Origin: Ochromonas danica
Taxonomy: Eukaryota; Sar; Chrysophyceae; Chromulinales; Chromulinaceae
Direction: 5' to 3'
Assembly: GCA_015146655.1 (NCBI GenBank)
Contig: VKHL01000005.1
Span: forward strand, 1 to 64,000
Length of the DNA stretch: 64,000 nucleotides
The notes below the pieces were generated by a model, which searched no databases, was not told the DNA's origin, and saw only the letters and a list, made by a program, of their open reading frames with translations. Below are positions 34,305 to 46,921 of the stretch, piece after piece (the stretch's first letter is position 1; each line of letters opens with the position of its first letter). A program made the translations under genes and the position numbers.

Positions 34305-37300
34305 GGTAGATAGATACAAGACATAAGACAGAGAGGATGGCAAGGTTAGATAACGCATAATCCATTTCATGCAACTTGTGACAAACACATGATAGAAAGA
34401 AACACAGATGAGATATCGCCAACACATCAATACTCTGCTATCATATACAACAAGACTCAAACAGCAACACCACCGTATAGCATATTACTACTACTGACAT
34501 ACTATAATATACAGCACAAGACTACTACTATGTCAGGTGGAAGAAAGGATAGCCACACTTACATTAGTGGCCTTGTTCAGATCTACCCGCTCATCACCTA
34601 ACAAGACCAAAGCCACTTCAACATTCCCATATTGGCATGCACAATATAAGGGTGTACGTCCATCCTAGTCAAACACAGTCACATACAGTATATTAGCCAT
34701 AGCAATAACGACATTGTAATATTCTATATCTGCTCATACTAACATATGCTAACAATACTAACACCTTCACCTACTTTATACTAATACAAACACTAACCTA
34801 TAACATACAAACCATCATGACAGACTAACTATTATGTCGTATATCTCCACACTTACCGTATCAGTCTTGTTCACATCCACTTGCTCAACAGACAACAAGA
34901 CTAGAACAACTTCAACATGACCATAGCTGCATGCACAATGTAAGGGCGTCCAACCACGCTAGTCAAACACAGTCACATGTATTAGCTAAAATAATAACGA
35001 CATTGTAATCATTCTATAACTACTCATAATAATATCTGCAAATAATACTAACACCTGTACCTACTTTATATAAGCATCTACACTAACCAATAACATAGAT
35101 ACCATTCTACGTAGTTTACTCTACATCTACTCATATTTACACGAACAGGAACACATTCACCTGCTTTCCACCTATACTAATACTAACTTATAACATACTA
35201 TATATATCATTAATGTGACATACAGTACTATTATATATACTACCATGTAAGGCGGAAGAAAGCATATCTACACTTACATTAGTAGTCTTATTCGCGTTAA
35301 CGTTCTCTTCAAGTAGAAATAATTTAACCACTTCAACATGACCACTGCCGCAAGCAGTATGTAAGGGCGTCCATCCATCCTAGACACACACGCAGTCACG
35401 TATATTAGCCATATCAATAGCGACATTGTAATCATTCTATATATGCTCGTACCAACATATACAATAACTAACACCTTCACCTACTTTACACTAACACTTA
35501 CACGAACCTACAACATACAAACCATCATGACAGACTAACTATTATATTGCATATCTACTCATATTAACAGATGTCATCTGCTTTCCAACTGCACTACCAA
35601 TAACTTATAACACACTATACATCGTTATTGTTGTATGCTATGCACTACAAAACAACTACCATGTAATTCGGAAAAAGGATAGTCACACTTACATTAGTTA
35701 CCTTGTTCAGATCTACCCGCTCATCACCTAACAAGACCAGAACCACTTCAACATGACCACGACCGCAAGCAGTATGCAAGGGCGTCCATCCGTTCTAGTC
35801 AAACGCAGTCACATATATTAGCCATATCAATAGCGACATTACTATTCTATATCATACAAACCATATTAACATATGTTAATAATACTAACACCTACACTAA
35901 CCAATAACATACAAACCATCACGACAATTATATTGTATAATAACAGATCTACAGTAACACATTCATCCACTTTCTACCTACACTACCAATACCTTACAAC
36001 ATGCTACATATCATAGACTACTAACATGTAAGACGAAAGAAAGGATTGACAAATATACCTTATCGGCCTTGTTCACATCCACTCGTTCATCGCGCAACAA
36101 GACTAGAACAACTTCAACATGGCCATTGCTGCACGCACCATAAAAGGCAGTACGTCCATTCTAGTCACACACAGTTACATACAGTATATTAGCCATAACA
36201 ACAATAGTAATTATTCTATATCTGCTCATACTAACATACGCCAATAATAATACTGGTAACACCTTCACCTACTTTATACCAACACCTATACTAACCTGCA
36301 ACATATATACCATCATCACAGACCAACTATTAGATATATACTCATAGTAACATATTCATCTGCTTTCTACCTACACTACCAATACCTTACAACATACTAC
36401 ATATCATAATTAAGGCATACTATACAGCATAAGACTACTACCATGTGGCCTGAAGGATAGGATAGCCACACTAACCTTATCAGCCTTTTTCATATCCACA
36501 CGCTCATCACGTAACAAAATCTTTACAACTTCAACATACCCATACTTGCATGCACAATATAAGGCAGTATGTCCATCCTAGTCAAAACACAGTCATATAT
36601 AATAACGTCATTGTAATCATTCTATATCTGCTCACACTAGCATATGCTAGTATGGTAACACCATATAATACTACTGGTAACACCTTCACCTACTTTATAC
36701 TAACACCCACACTAACCTATAACATACAAACCATCATCACAGACTAGCTACTATACTCTATATTTACTCATACTAACAGATGGTCAGTAACTTGCGGAAG
36801 AAAGGATAGCCATACTTACATTATTCACAGCCACTCGCTCATCACGTAACAAGACCAGAACCACTTCAACATTCCCATACTCGCATGCACAAAATAAGGG
36901 CGTACGCCCATCCTAGTCACGTATATTAGCCATAAGAATAATGATATTATAAGCATTCTATATCTGCTCATACTAACATATGCTAATAATACTAACACAC
37001 TCACCAACTATATACTAACACTTACACTAACCTGCAACATATACACCATCATCACAGACTAACTACTAGTATTATATAGTATTAGATATATACTCACATT
37101 AACAGCTGCCATCTGCTTTCTACCTACACTACCACTAACTTGCAACATGTTGCATATCATAATTGTGACATGCAGTACAAAACTACTACCATGTAATGCG
37201 GAAAAAGGATAGCCACACTTACATTATTAAACTTGTTCATGTCTACCCGCTCATCACGTAACAAGACCAGAACCACTTCAACATGACCATTGTAGCAAGC

Positions 37301-38233
37301 AAAATGCAAGGGTGTACGTCCATCCTAGTCAAACGCAGTCGCATATGTTAGCTACAACAATAAGGACCTTGCAATCATTCTACATCATCTTAACCATCCT
37401 AACAGACTAACTATCTACTCATAGAGTGCCACGCGCAAACCCGACCGTCGCTGCTTTCATGACCGCGCAATGCACAATAACACTGTCAAATGTCATACAT
37501 GTTTGCATTCTCACCTCATTGTCCACAGCATTGACATCTATTGCTGGATGAAGTAACAACAACCTTGCCATCTCAGCATTACCCTTAACAGCTGGCATAT
37601 GGAGCGCTACCGCAGCCTACAGACCATTATTAGACATTCACCAAATCATACCATCTCTATTAGAATGCACAGCAACATAGTTGAGCTATACACACATCCC
37701 TCCCGCCTACATCATAACAACAATAGCAAGCACCATCCAAGCTAACGGCCTTAGTTAGCAAGACCACACTGTTATCCCTCATGATTACACCACATACACA
37801 CCTTGATTTCTTCACCATCCACAGTCATTGAGAAGCGACCATTGATTACTGACACGGGGATTCTATCAATTGCATTGAAAGTCTCCAGTGTTTTCAATAC
37901 AGTCACATCTTCTGATTCAATCATTTGCAGCCAATTAGTGGAGCAATCCTGAAGTAGAACAGCGATCTTAGCCTCAACTCGTGCTGCTGCCTCCATCTCT
38001 CTTGCTTTGATGCTCTCTTCTAGTTCAAACATCAACTTCTCATTTACTGTCTGAGGTTCTTCCAGCTTTCTCTCCAAATCAACTCGTGCTGCTGCTTCTA
38101 CCTTGTAAGGGGTATCCTCCAGAAGACCATGTAACACCTCTATTTTTATTACTTCTTCCCTCTTTCTCTTTTCTTCCTCTGCTGTATTATCTTGCTTCTC
38201 TAAGGTCGACTGCATCTTTTCCATCACTTCCAT
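34167..38233 (-). CDS. Coiled-coil plus ankyrin-repeat protein from tandemly duplicated exons
   Basis: Exons: 38233-37802 (coiled coil), 37616-37515, 37324-37223, 36912-36820, 36577-36476, 36160-36059, 35794-35693, 35379-35278, 34958-34857, 34664-34563 and 34241-34167. All are phase 0, giving 471 residues. Residues 1-144 are charged and helical (EEEKRKREEVIK, AAARVDLERKLEE). Each of the next nine exons encodes exactly one ankyrin repeat: eight are 102 bp and one is 93 bp. The pattern is DGRTPLYxAC..GHVEVV..LL.DERVDVNK, the normal 33-34-residue ankyrin unit. The last exon adds a capping half-repeat, GKTALDAADEEDIKALL, and the stop. Neighbouring introns share blocks (ACCTACTTTATACTAACAC, CAAACCATCATCACAGAC), so exon and intron were copied together. 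Ankyrin arrays bind proteins; the partner is unknown. A further upstream exon is possible. Confidence 0.88.
34247..34304. repeat. (AAC)n microsatellite in the last ankyrin-gene intron
   Basis: Pure AAC run lying within the intron 34242-34562, a few bases upstream (transcript sense) of the acceptor of the terminal exon. Confidence 0.95.
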
Positions 38234-38763
38234 CAAATAGGAAAATATGAGATGAATATAATATATAATTTAAGGTTGAGGTAGAGTAGATAGGATAAAT
38301 TAATGTTTTGAGCACTTCTTGTAGCTCTTCTTTGAGATGAGATGCAATCAAATGGGACAGACAGTGCAATTCCAATCCATTTTGATTCCATTTCTCTTGT
38401 TGGTGAGGCGAAAACCGCGTTTTTCGGAGGTACCTGCCACAACCGCAGCGGTACAGTACCAGTGAATTTTAAGGTCTTTCACCACATCGTCAAGCTACAG
38501 TATAAAAAGTATAAAAGAGTACCATTTAGATTTCAGCTACAGTATCTATCGCAAGGCCTGCCTGCATCTCCTGGATCAGCTGCATTCGCTTCTTTGCTGG
38601 TTTTCGGTGGGTGTGTTGAAAAGCGCTGTAGTATTGTTTTGCGCGGGGAGCCCTACGCTGATGGAGGTGAGATTAGATGCCGATTGCTTTGAGTGTATTT
38701 GATTTCTAATCATCATATAGATCTTTCTTAATTTTTACTTTCTTTTCTTTTTTTCTTTTCAAT
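38234..38763. other. Divergent region, ankyrin gene / histidine kinase
   Basis: About 530 bp. On the minus strand short open stretches around 38300-38400 could be a 5' leader exon of the ankyrin gene, but no start or splice pair is convincing. On the plus strand it must contain the kinase promoter and a T-rich leader just before the start codon. Confidence 0.5.
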
Positions 38764-41699
38764 ATGAATTCACCTCCTCTAACAATCAAACGAAAACCAT
38801 CAGGAAGAAATAGTAATACTAATAATAACAATAACAATAATAATGCATTACAACCTCCCAAACATATGACCCAATCTTTTCGGGCCTTTCATTCCAGAGA
38901 AATACCTCTTGAAGCTTTGACCGCTATTATGCTTTTTCTGACTTTGTACTCTATAGTTTCATTAGGAGCACTTGTTGGAGATAGTCATACTCCTGGTAGT
39001 AAATCTCGTGTTGTAATTGTCAGCAAATTCGTTTTTGGGATTAGTATTATTGTTGCTATCCTGGGTTGGACTACAGTATATTATAAATATAAATCTAAGC
39101 AAATGATGGCAACAACAATGACAATTCTTGAAAATTGGAGAAGATTTGGTCATTATTTCCAAAATCTCTTTTTCATTCTCATGGTGGTTGTGTTAGGATG
39201 TCGATTCCTTATTCGTGTTTATTATGGAGCTTGCGTAACTAATTCTTTGGGTGAACTACTTTATTGTAATCATAATGCTGAAGAAGAAGGCTTTCCTGAA
39301 GATAGTATAATAACTTTAGCATTCACACCAGTGATTTATCCAATATTACTACGTGATACTGATTGGACGGTAGTGTTGATTACCTGGATCATTAGTATTA
39401 TATTCTTATTCGTTGGCACAGCTATTAATTATCGACACAATCCTCTCATGTTTATACTAATAGGAGTTATTGCATTATATACGGGGATAGCAATTTACGG
39501 AAATCAATTACAAAATGTTCGTAGTTTTGTTATTCAACAACAACTGGCAGCTGTTATTAAACAGAACGAAGAAATGGCGGAAGAGCTCAGAGCTAATGAG
39601 TTGAGACATATGATAGGAAATGTGGCTCATGACTTGAAGACGGTGAGTGAGTGTAAATTCTTGTTTGTTTGTGAGGGTGGTGGTCTCTGAAGTGTATCTT
39701 TATCTATGACTTTCCTTTGTTTGTTCTATAGCCTCTTGCCTCATTCGTGAGTGGTTTGGATATGGTCGCTGACATCGCTCAGGACGGGCTGCACAAGCTG
39801 TCTAAGATTGAGAATTATAGCTCGGAAGAGATGGTGTTGTATGATGGGAGTCACTACAAACATCTGGCGAAAGAAGTGCGAAGCTGGTTAGAAAGTGTGT
39901 TATATTCAGTGCAGAACAGTCGCAATGTAAACAACTTCATGATGATGACGATCAATCGTTGCATCGACTACACGAAAGCCAGCAAAGGTCTGAAACTGGT
40001 TCCAAAGTATGAGACGATCGAATTAATGGAGACGTTGTCGCTTCCTTTCAAATGCATGAAGGATATATCTCAGAAGGTACATGTTCATCTAGAAGAAATG
40101 AGTAAAGACATCTGCAGTCATGTGATCACAGACAAACAATGGTTACAGGAGAATATTCTGTGCTTATTGAGTAATGCAGTGAAGTATTCAGCTGGAGGTC
40201 AAGTAAATGGTCGTGTGCTATTAAAGCGAGTAGGAGAGATCGGCCCAGGAAGTGTCTGTCAGTTGCCAGGCAGTCTTAGGCAGTCGTCTTGTCGAGATAG
40301 CGATGAGAGTGCAAAGGCCTCTGTGGCTTCTGGGATGATATCACCCTTTGCTAATGAGAATATAGGTGGTCGTCCCTTTGATGCCATACGTCGTACCCGT
40401 GAAATCACTGTGATATCATCGCTGGCAGCAGATTCGAATCGAAGCAATTCAATGGTAAGTCGAGTAGATGAGAACAGCAACTTGCACCTCACAAGTCCTC
40501 GAGATCTGGCAGAACAGCCTTCGATAGCGAATATGTCGACTTCAGCAAGTGAGTTTTTCCTGCTGGTGGAGATCGAGGATACAGGCATAGGTCTGACGGA
40601 GGAAGGGATGACAACGTTGTTTAATGCTTTCAAACAAGCTCAGAAGTTGGCGGGAGGGACAGGATTGGGATTATTTTCCTTAGCACGTCGTGTGGAGGCA
40701 TTAGGAGGGTCATATGGAGTGAGGAAGCGTACAGATGGTGTTCAAGGGTCAGTATTTTGGTTTACAATTCCTTATCGTCCAGACACTGTGACAGCATCGT
40801 TAGCTGAGAATGAAAGTTCCAATCGGGTAGTAGCTTTTGTGAGGAAAATAAGTTCGTCTTCTTTCCATAGTTCTCGTAAGAGGAAGAGTAATCCTTCTTC
40901 CTTGAAGGTCAATCATCCTTCCTCTTCCAATGAAATAGAACCTTGGAGACGTCCAGAACCTCATTTCAGATGTCGAGAGAGTGATCCATTGACTATTCTC
41001 ATTGTGGATGATGCTCCTTCTATCCAGAAGATGATGAGTATGATGTTACGTCGCCATGGTCATGATGTGGATCAAGCAGACAATGGAGCAAGTGGTTTGA
41101 GCTTGGTGACGAGCACTCATAATGAGGTTCAGGAAGGATTTCCAGCTTATGATGTGGTGTTAATGGATTTACAAATGCCAGTGATGGATGGGTTAGAAGC
41201 AACTCGCAGGATTCGAGAAGCTGAACAGAAGTTTGTAAAGGCAATGTCTGAGTTAGCATTGTCGAATAGTTCATCATCTGGTGGTCAGCAGGATAAGAAT
41301 AGTTGTTCTATTCGTCTGGGGGATAGACAGAAGAAGAAGAAGAGGTTTGTGACCAATTTGATGGACAAGATAGGTCAAGCGTTAGATGTACCAGCTCTGA
41401 ATAGTTTTAGCCGTAGTTCTAGTGGACAAGAGCGCAGTCTAAGAGTTGAGACCAATGGTGTTGGTGGTGTTGGTGGTGGTGTTAGGACTAATTCGTTTCA
41501 TAGACGTCCATCCTCAGTACAAGAAATTCATCAATTTATCATTGGTGTTTCTGCTAACTCTGATACTGATACGATGAATGAAGCCTTTACTGCAGGAGTA
41601 GATGCTTTCATATCAAAACCGTTCTCCATTGATGTGTTTTATCAGACCTACAACCAACATTGTAGAGGACTGAAGTTTCGTCTTGGAGCAAAGCCTTAG
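38764..41699 (+). CDS. Membrane hybrid histidine kinase with receiver domain
   Basis: Two exons, 38764-39642 and 39732-41699, give 948 residues. The intron falls inside the HisKA motif, and splicing restores NVAHDLKTPLASF with the phospho-accepting His near residue 290. The N-terminus is Asn-rich, followed by about six transmembrane helices (residues 45-255) and a coiled linker. The ATPase has an N box (LLSNAVKYS), G1 (IEDTGIGLTEEG), F-like FNAFKQAQ and G2 (GGTGLGLFS). A Ser-rich linker precedes the receiver: acidic pair LIVDD near 716, phospho-acceptor in VLMDLQMP near 770, Lys in FISKPF near the end. Between helix RRIREAEQ and strand FIIGVSANS the receiver carries an extra stretch of about 100 Ser/Lys-rich residues. 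Likely an autophosphorylating sensor with an internal phosphorelay; the stimulus is unknown. Confidence 0.9.
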
Positions 41700-42079
41700 C
41701 TTTTGTGGCCAATTCTCTCTATTTGTACATTATTTGTTGTTATTTATTTGTGTTGTATGATCATTAGTTTATGAGCTGTTCCTGTTAGTCATTTGGTTTA
41801 CTATACCTTTCTGGAAGAAGGATATGTATATAAGATGTATTTAGTATTCTTCACCCCTTATCTAATAAATAACCTATTATCGAAATTCACTTCGTAAATC
41901 AAAGGCTTAAACTGTGGTGATCAATGAAGTGAATCGTTAGGAGATGGTTATTGTGACGTTAAGATACAGAACACGATCACGCATCATGTAGAATTTCATA
42001 CACAAAGTACGGCATCATCTTACGACAACTCTCTGCTGTTTGATCCGAATACAATAGGTAAAGTGTATGTAGTATCATT
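41700..42079. other. Convergent intergenic region
   Basis: 3' ends of the hybrid kinase (+) and the large solenoid-like protein (-) face each other. AT-rich, with AATAAA-like sequence near 41864 that could serve as a poly(A) signal for the kinase. No gene. Confidence 0.55.
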
Positions 42080-45000
42080 TCAAAGGACTAGCGATAGATA
42101 ACCCCCACTGATTGAATGAACAAACCTCTCAGCTTCACTTAGAATTGTCACTAGAACTTGAGGATCTTCACATCGAATGCAAAGCTGACCCACAAGAACA
42201 TCTCCACTTTCCAATGCTGCAAGCAAAGGTGATGGTAGAGATAAAGAAGTTGCTGGATTGAGTTCAGGAAGCAAAGAGACAGCAATCCCTGAACCCCATA
42301 CAGTCTGCAGACCCCAACCTAAGGCATCAAAAGGAATTTGAGGTAAACCTCTTGTCTCAACGTGTTTACTGTCCCAAACTGAGGATGATGATGATGATGA
42401 AGTTGTGGGGGCTACAAATACTCGAGGATCATAGGAAAGTATACCATCACCAGCATGATAAGAACAAGCGGGGGTCCGTACAGCAACACTTGCAGGTCCC
42501 AATAGGTCTGTAACCTCCACAGAATGATTTGCGCCATGACTAAGCCAGATAGCATGCCATACTTCAGCTATCAAAGAAGTTGATACTGACACAGATGAAG
42601 AAGAAGGAAGGGTAACACAACCTACAACTGTCAGGAGATGTGAATGACGACAACTGAGACGTTGAAAGAGATGATTATAAGTTGCCCAAGGTATTCCAGC
42701 TGATCCAACTAACCAAGACTCTAATAAGCTTGTACCACATACTCGTTGGTAATATTGACGATATGCTGAGAGAGAATTTCCTCGATAAGGTGTTAGAAGA
42801 TAAGCTAAAGGGACTTTAAGTGGCTCGCAAGTCAGTAATGCTTGCCATTTTCCACTACTTGCTCCACCTAATCCACTAGCATACAGACCATCTACACCAC
42901 TTTGACGATGTTGAGCAGTCGCAGCGGTATAACGAAGAGTCGTAGGTGGAAGTAGAAAAGGTGATTCAGCTTCACCACTACCATGAGGCAGAGTATCATC
43001 ATAGATCAAATCAGGATAGACAATACGTAAGCAAAGGCGAAAAGGAGCAAAATATTCAATCTTGATCGAGAAAACTCGTTCTATCATAGCACCAGGAGAC
43101 AGATAGTCTCCACCAATAGCTACAGAAGTTCCTTCGGGATAGGCTACTAACTTCGTAGCTTGCATTAGATCAATGACATTAGGAGTGTATAGACAGGTAT
43201 CTGTGAGAGGAACAAGTAATGTTGGTGTAGGATCCGTTGAAACAAGAAGATGGATAGTGAAGAATGTCACTTTGAATGAAGCTTGATTATAAATACGTAC
43301 TTTCACTCTAACATTATCCTTTTCTTCACCCATTTGTAGATTTGCTAAGACTAATAACAAGTCATTCCCAGAACTAATCTGTGTAAATCCATGCTGTTCT
43401 TGTAATGCATCAAATAGATTACTTTTTGTCTCTAACAACAATGTATCATCTAATGTAACACTAGCAGGAGAGATGGATAAACTTGTATTAGATTGAGTGA
43501 GTAAGTTTCGACAATATGTCTCTAATACATCTTCTTCACTTTCTCTATCATGAGGAATAGCATAAAGATGAGGAGAAATAATATCAAATGTACTAGCAAG
43601 ATTATCCAAATCGACGGTATTATAATCACCTCCAATTGTATTACCATTATTAGAAGAATTATTATCAGCAGTCAGGATAGAAGACAGGAAAGAGTAGATC
43701 GATAAACGACGTGTAAATGCTGCAGCTGTTGGCCATCTTGACTGTGTATAGAATACTTCTAATTGTTCTCTTCCTTTTTGTAAAGGTGATAAGTTAGTTG
43801 AAGTCATGGTTAACAATGTCTTAGAAGCAGTTTGTCTGTCAACTATTTGAGAAGAAGCAAACGATAATTCTAACAGATCATTTCCAAATGAAGGTTGTTC
43901 AATATGACTTTTTGATTCCAAGCCATTGAAACCTGAATCAGTAGTGGTAATACTAGTAGTAGAAAGAGATTGACAAAAGGTGGTCAAATGTTTCTTCACT
44001 TGTACTAATTCAGCAATTTGATTCAACTTCTTGTCATAACCTTTAAGACCAAATCTACTCAAACTACGTGCAATCACTTCTTCAACTACTTGGATTGAAT
44101 CAATAGGATTGGTTAAACTACTCTTGTTCTTATCATTCCATTTGTTAAGAAGTGTCATTGATCGTTGAAGGAAAAGGATAACCTCTTCTTGGAAAGATGG
44201 TAAACAATACAATAGTGAAGATACTCCTTCTTGTTCTTCTTCATTTCCTATCAACACGTTATTATTATCATTATCAGCATCATCGTCGTTCTCTGCATCA
44301 AGTTCTATTCCATTTCGACTTCTTTCGAATAGTTGTGGTTGAATGAATTTCAACAGACGCATACTCTCACTTTCTATCAATGTCTTTCGTAATAGTTTGA
44401 GAAACCCTTGTACCATATCACGCACAGATTCATTCTCTGCTAAGGCAATAATAACACTTTGAACGATCTCAAGCGCTTGCATGGCTACTAAACTGATTGT
44501 TGCATTGTTATTACTATCTATCACAGTACATTCTTCACTATCTAATGTCACTCCAAGTACTCCCAATTGAGTATTCGAATTGATTTTACGATTAATCAAG
44601 TGACGAGGTAGTTCATCAAAGAGTAGAGAATGTGCAAGTTGAATTGAGAATGCTGTGATATCTTGAATCTTTGTCTGACTTAACCTAGCACTTTGTCTCG
44701 TATAGAGATGAGGAAGGGCATAGAGATTTGTCAGTAAAGTCAGACGTATGCATAAGTCACCTCCCATCAGATAGAGAGAAGATATGTCCCGCAGCTGTTC
44801 TGATGACTTCACAGTGATAGAAGATACATTTCGTTGACAATCCAGCACATGCAAGACAAGGTTAGCTAAGAGATCTTGATAGGTTTGAACTTCTTCATTA
44901 TGTGCTAACAAGGTTGATACAACTATCTTCTCATTCTCTCTCACGAAATAGTAATCACATAGAGAACGAGTTAACGCCAATAGAGAACGAACACTCTGTC

Positions 45001-46921
45001 TAGAAAGAGACGTCTCAGGCATTGGTGAAGCTTTTTCAAGTGATTTGGGTAGAAGAAGATGAAGAAGACGAAGAGCATCATAGGTATAGGTCAAGAAAAT
45101 TTGCTGAGTTTCTTCAATCGCATCAGCAAAAGCCTCTTGAATGAGTGATAGATCTACTTCATCATCATCATGATCATCTCCATCATCTAAAATGCAATTT
45201 TGTCCATATAAAGCAAGAGCATGTTGTACTTCCTCTACTGTAGTATAACGAAGAAGAAAGTAATATTTGTGTAAGATAGGAGCAGATGATTGAAAACGCC
45301 ATCGAGGAGGTGCTCTTGTTAATACACGCTCAAGACGACGACGTAACTTGGACTTTTGGTTCCGCTTTTCCATCCCTTCCTCCTCCTCCTCTTCCTCTGA
45401 CTCCCCCACTTTGCCAACGAGGCTACTTTCAGGGAAGCTGAGTATGAGATGGAGTATGTGCTGAAGATAGGCAGATAGACTCTGAGCGAAAGCAATGACT
45501 ACCGAATCATTGATGGCAGTTGAAGATTTCGTGAGTCGAGAAAGAATTTCACCCACCAAAGAGCTTCTTGTGATAATACCATCACTTCCATCCATCCAAG
45601 ACTGTGTGTCTTTTCGAGAAATGATATAACGGAGCATGTTCTCTGATGTCTCAGCTTCAAGTAGAATAGCAACAACTTCTGTAGTGAGTCTACCCGCTAG
45701 TGTTAACTGCTCATCACCTAAAAGCGCTAAACGTTCAAATAGCCACAAACAAGACTCCAAATATTTTGGATTGATATCTGCACTGCTGGATTGATATTGT
45801 AAAGCAGAAAATGAGCGTAACGACAAGATAGCCCAACATAATAGTTGATCATAACTTGCCACCTCTTCAACCTCTTCATTATAACGATCCATGAGATATA
45901 CCGTTGCATCAAAAAGTAAAGGAGATAGTCGTTGACTCAGTTTTTGTAACCATGGATGTTGGCAAAATAAGAGAATATCCTTCGTGATCAAACTTCGTTG
46001 TCGTAATGAGAACAAATACCCTTCTCCTTGACTTAATACACTAAGAAGTGTTCCTTCAACCCACTCACTAATGAAAGGAATCAAAGGTATTGGATGGTCA
46101 CCAGGTCTTCCTGTTACAACATTCTCATCGCCAGCATTGCTTTGTGCGGCAAACAGCTTCTTTGTACTTTCTAATAAAGGTAAGACTAATGTAGGTCGGT
46201 TAGTAGGTATATCACTCTCCCATGCTTGTAATAATAAGAATAGGAATTGATTGACAAGTAGAACAGCACCATTCTGATAAGATAAATCTCTTCTAGCTCG
46301 TTCTAACCAAAGGAAAGGATCATCAAAGAGAATATCTACCATTTTCTGAACTAAAGGACTTAATCCAATTGATCTATTCTTTAAAGACATTCTTCTTGTA
46401 AACCCACATAAACTATCCATCCAATCGTCTAAATCTTCATATGCTCGTGTGAAAATAGCCAACAAATCCGCCAAAACGAGAGAGACGGCATGATCTAACT
46501 CAACGGACTTGTCAGTGGAAGTGCTCATGGCTAAGAGAGCAAAACCTTTCCAACTCTCTTGGATAAAGTCTATAAGATCTTCTTTTTTCCTTTGGACATC
46601 TGACCAACTTTCCAATTGACAACTTCCTTCTAATTCTTCTTCTTCTTGTAATATTACCCAAAGACGTATTAAGATTCTTCCTCCAAATATAATAGAGATA
46701 GAGCGTAAAGAGTCATTTTCATGAATAAATGCTGATTTCAGAATTGTTAATGTCTCTGATAAGGTGAAAAAGGATAAGAAATCAATTGCTTCGAATTGAA
46801 AGATTTCTTCAAAAGAATGCTTTATATCTTCTTCAATTCCTTCTCCTAATCCTTCTTTTAATCTTGCACTAAGAGATAGAATAGATTCACTGTTTGACAT
46901 GGTACCAATAGAATCAATCAA
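42080..46921 (-). CDS. Very large helical-solenoid protein with beta-rich C-terminus, unknown
   Basis: One uninterrupted frame of 1,613 residues, the longest in the window; a second Met at codon 8 could be the true start. Residues 1 to about 1,060 are almost wholly amphipathic helices with Leu-rich faces and acidic loops (SEEEEEEEGMEKR; DAENDDDADNDNNN), resembling HEAT/armadillo solenoids. From about 1,200 the sequence turns into beta strands (VRVKVRIYNQASFKVTFF, FSIKIEYFAPFRLCLRIV) and then a mixed domain ending QVLVTILSEAERFVHSI. Solenoid, then beta-sandwich, then appendage is the order seen in adaptin and TPLATE-type coat subunits, so a trafficking coat protein is a reasonable but weak guess. 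No catalytic motif was seen. Confidence 0.8.
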   Translation of the reverse strand: MIDSIGTMSNSESILSLSARLKEGLGEGIEEDIKHSFEEIFQFEAIDFLSFFTLSETLTILKSAFIHENDSLRSISIIFGGRILIRLWVILQEEEELEGSCQLESWSDVQRKKEDLIDFIQESWKGFALLAMSTSTDKSVELDHAVSLVLADLLAIFTRAYEDLDDWMDSLCGFTRRMSLKNRSIGLSPLVQKMVDILFDDPFLWLERARRDLSYQNGAVLLVNQFLFLLLQAWESDIPTNRPTLVLPLLESTKKLFAAQSNAGDENVVTGRPGDHPIPLIPFISEWVEGTLLSVLSQGEGYLFSLRQRSLITKDILLFCQHPWLQKLSQRLSPLLFDATVYLMDRYNEEVEEVASYDQLLCWAILSLRSFSALQYQSSSADINPKYLESCLWLFERLALLGDEQLTLAGRLTTEVVAILLEAETSENMLRYIISRKDTQSWMDGSDGIITRSSLVGEILSRLTKSSTAINDSVVIAFAQSLSAYLQHILHLILSFPESSLVGKVGESEEEEEEEGMEKRNQKSKLRRRLERVLTRAPPRWRFQSSAPILHKYYFLLRYTTVEEVQHALALYGQNCILDDGDDHDDDEVDLSLIQEAFADAIEETQQIFLTYTYDALRLLHLLLPKSLEKASPMPETSLSRQSVRSLLALTRSLCDYYFVRENEKIVVSTLLAHNEEVQTYQDLLANLVLHVLDCQRNVSSITVKSSEQLRDISSLYLMGGDLCIRLTLLTNLYALPHLYTRQSARLSQTKIQDITAFSIQLAHSLLFDELPRHLINRKINSNTQLGVLGVTLDSEECTVIDSNNNATISLVAMQALEIVQSVIIALAENESVRDMVQGFLKLLRKTLIESESMRLLKFIQPQLFERSRNGIELDAENDDDADNDNNNVLIGNEEEQEGVSSLLYCLPSFQEEVILFLQRSMTLLNKWNDKNKSSLTNPIDSIQVVEEVIARSLSRFGLKGYDKKLNQIAELVQVKKHLTTFCQSLSTTSITTTDSGFNGLESKSHIEQPSFGNDLLELSFASSQIVDRQTASKTLLTMTSTNLSPLQKGREQLEVFYTQSRWPTAAAFTRRLSIYSFLSSILTADNNSSNNGNTIGGDYNTVDLDNLASTFDIISPHLYAIPHDRESEEDVLETYCRNLLTQSNTSLSISPASVTLDDTLLLETKSNLFDALQEQHGFTQISSGNDLLLVLANLQMGEEKDNVRVKVRIYNQASFKVTFFTIHLLVSTDPTPTLLVPLTDTCLYTPNVIDLMQATKLVAYPEGTSVAIGGDYLSPGAMIERVFSIKIEYFAPFRLCLRIVYPDLIYDDTLPHGSGEAESPFLLPPTTLRYTAATAQHRQSGVDGLYASGLGGASSGKWQALLTCEPLKVPLAYLLTPYRGNSLSAYRQYYQRVCGTSLLESWLVGSAGIPWATYNHLFQRLSCRHSHLLTVVGCVTLPSSSSVSVSTSLIAEVWHAIWLSHGANHSVEVTDLLGPASVAVRTPACSYHAGDGILSYDPRVFVAPTTSSSSSSSVWDSKHVETRGLPQIPFDALGWGLQTVWGSGIAVSLLPELNPATSLSLPSPLLAALESGDVLVGQLCIRCEDPQVLVTILSEAERFVHSISGGYLSLVL

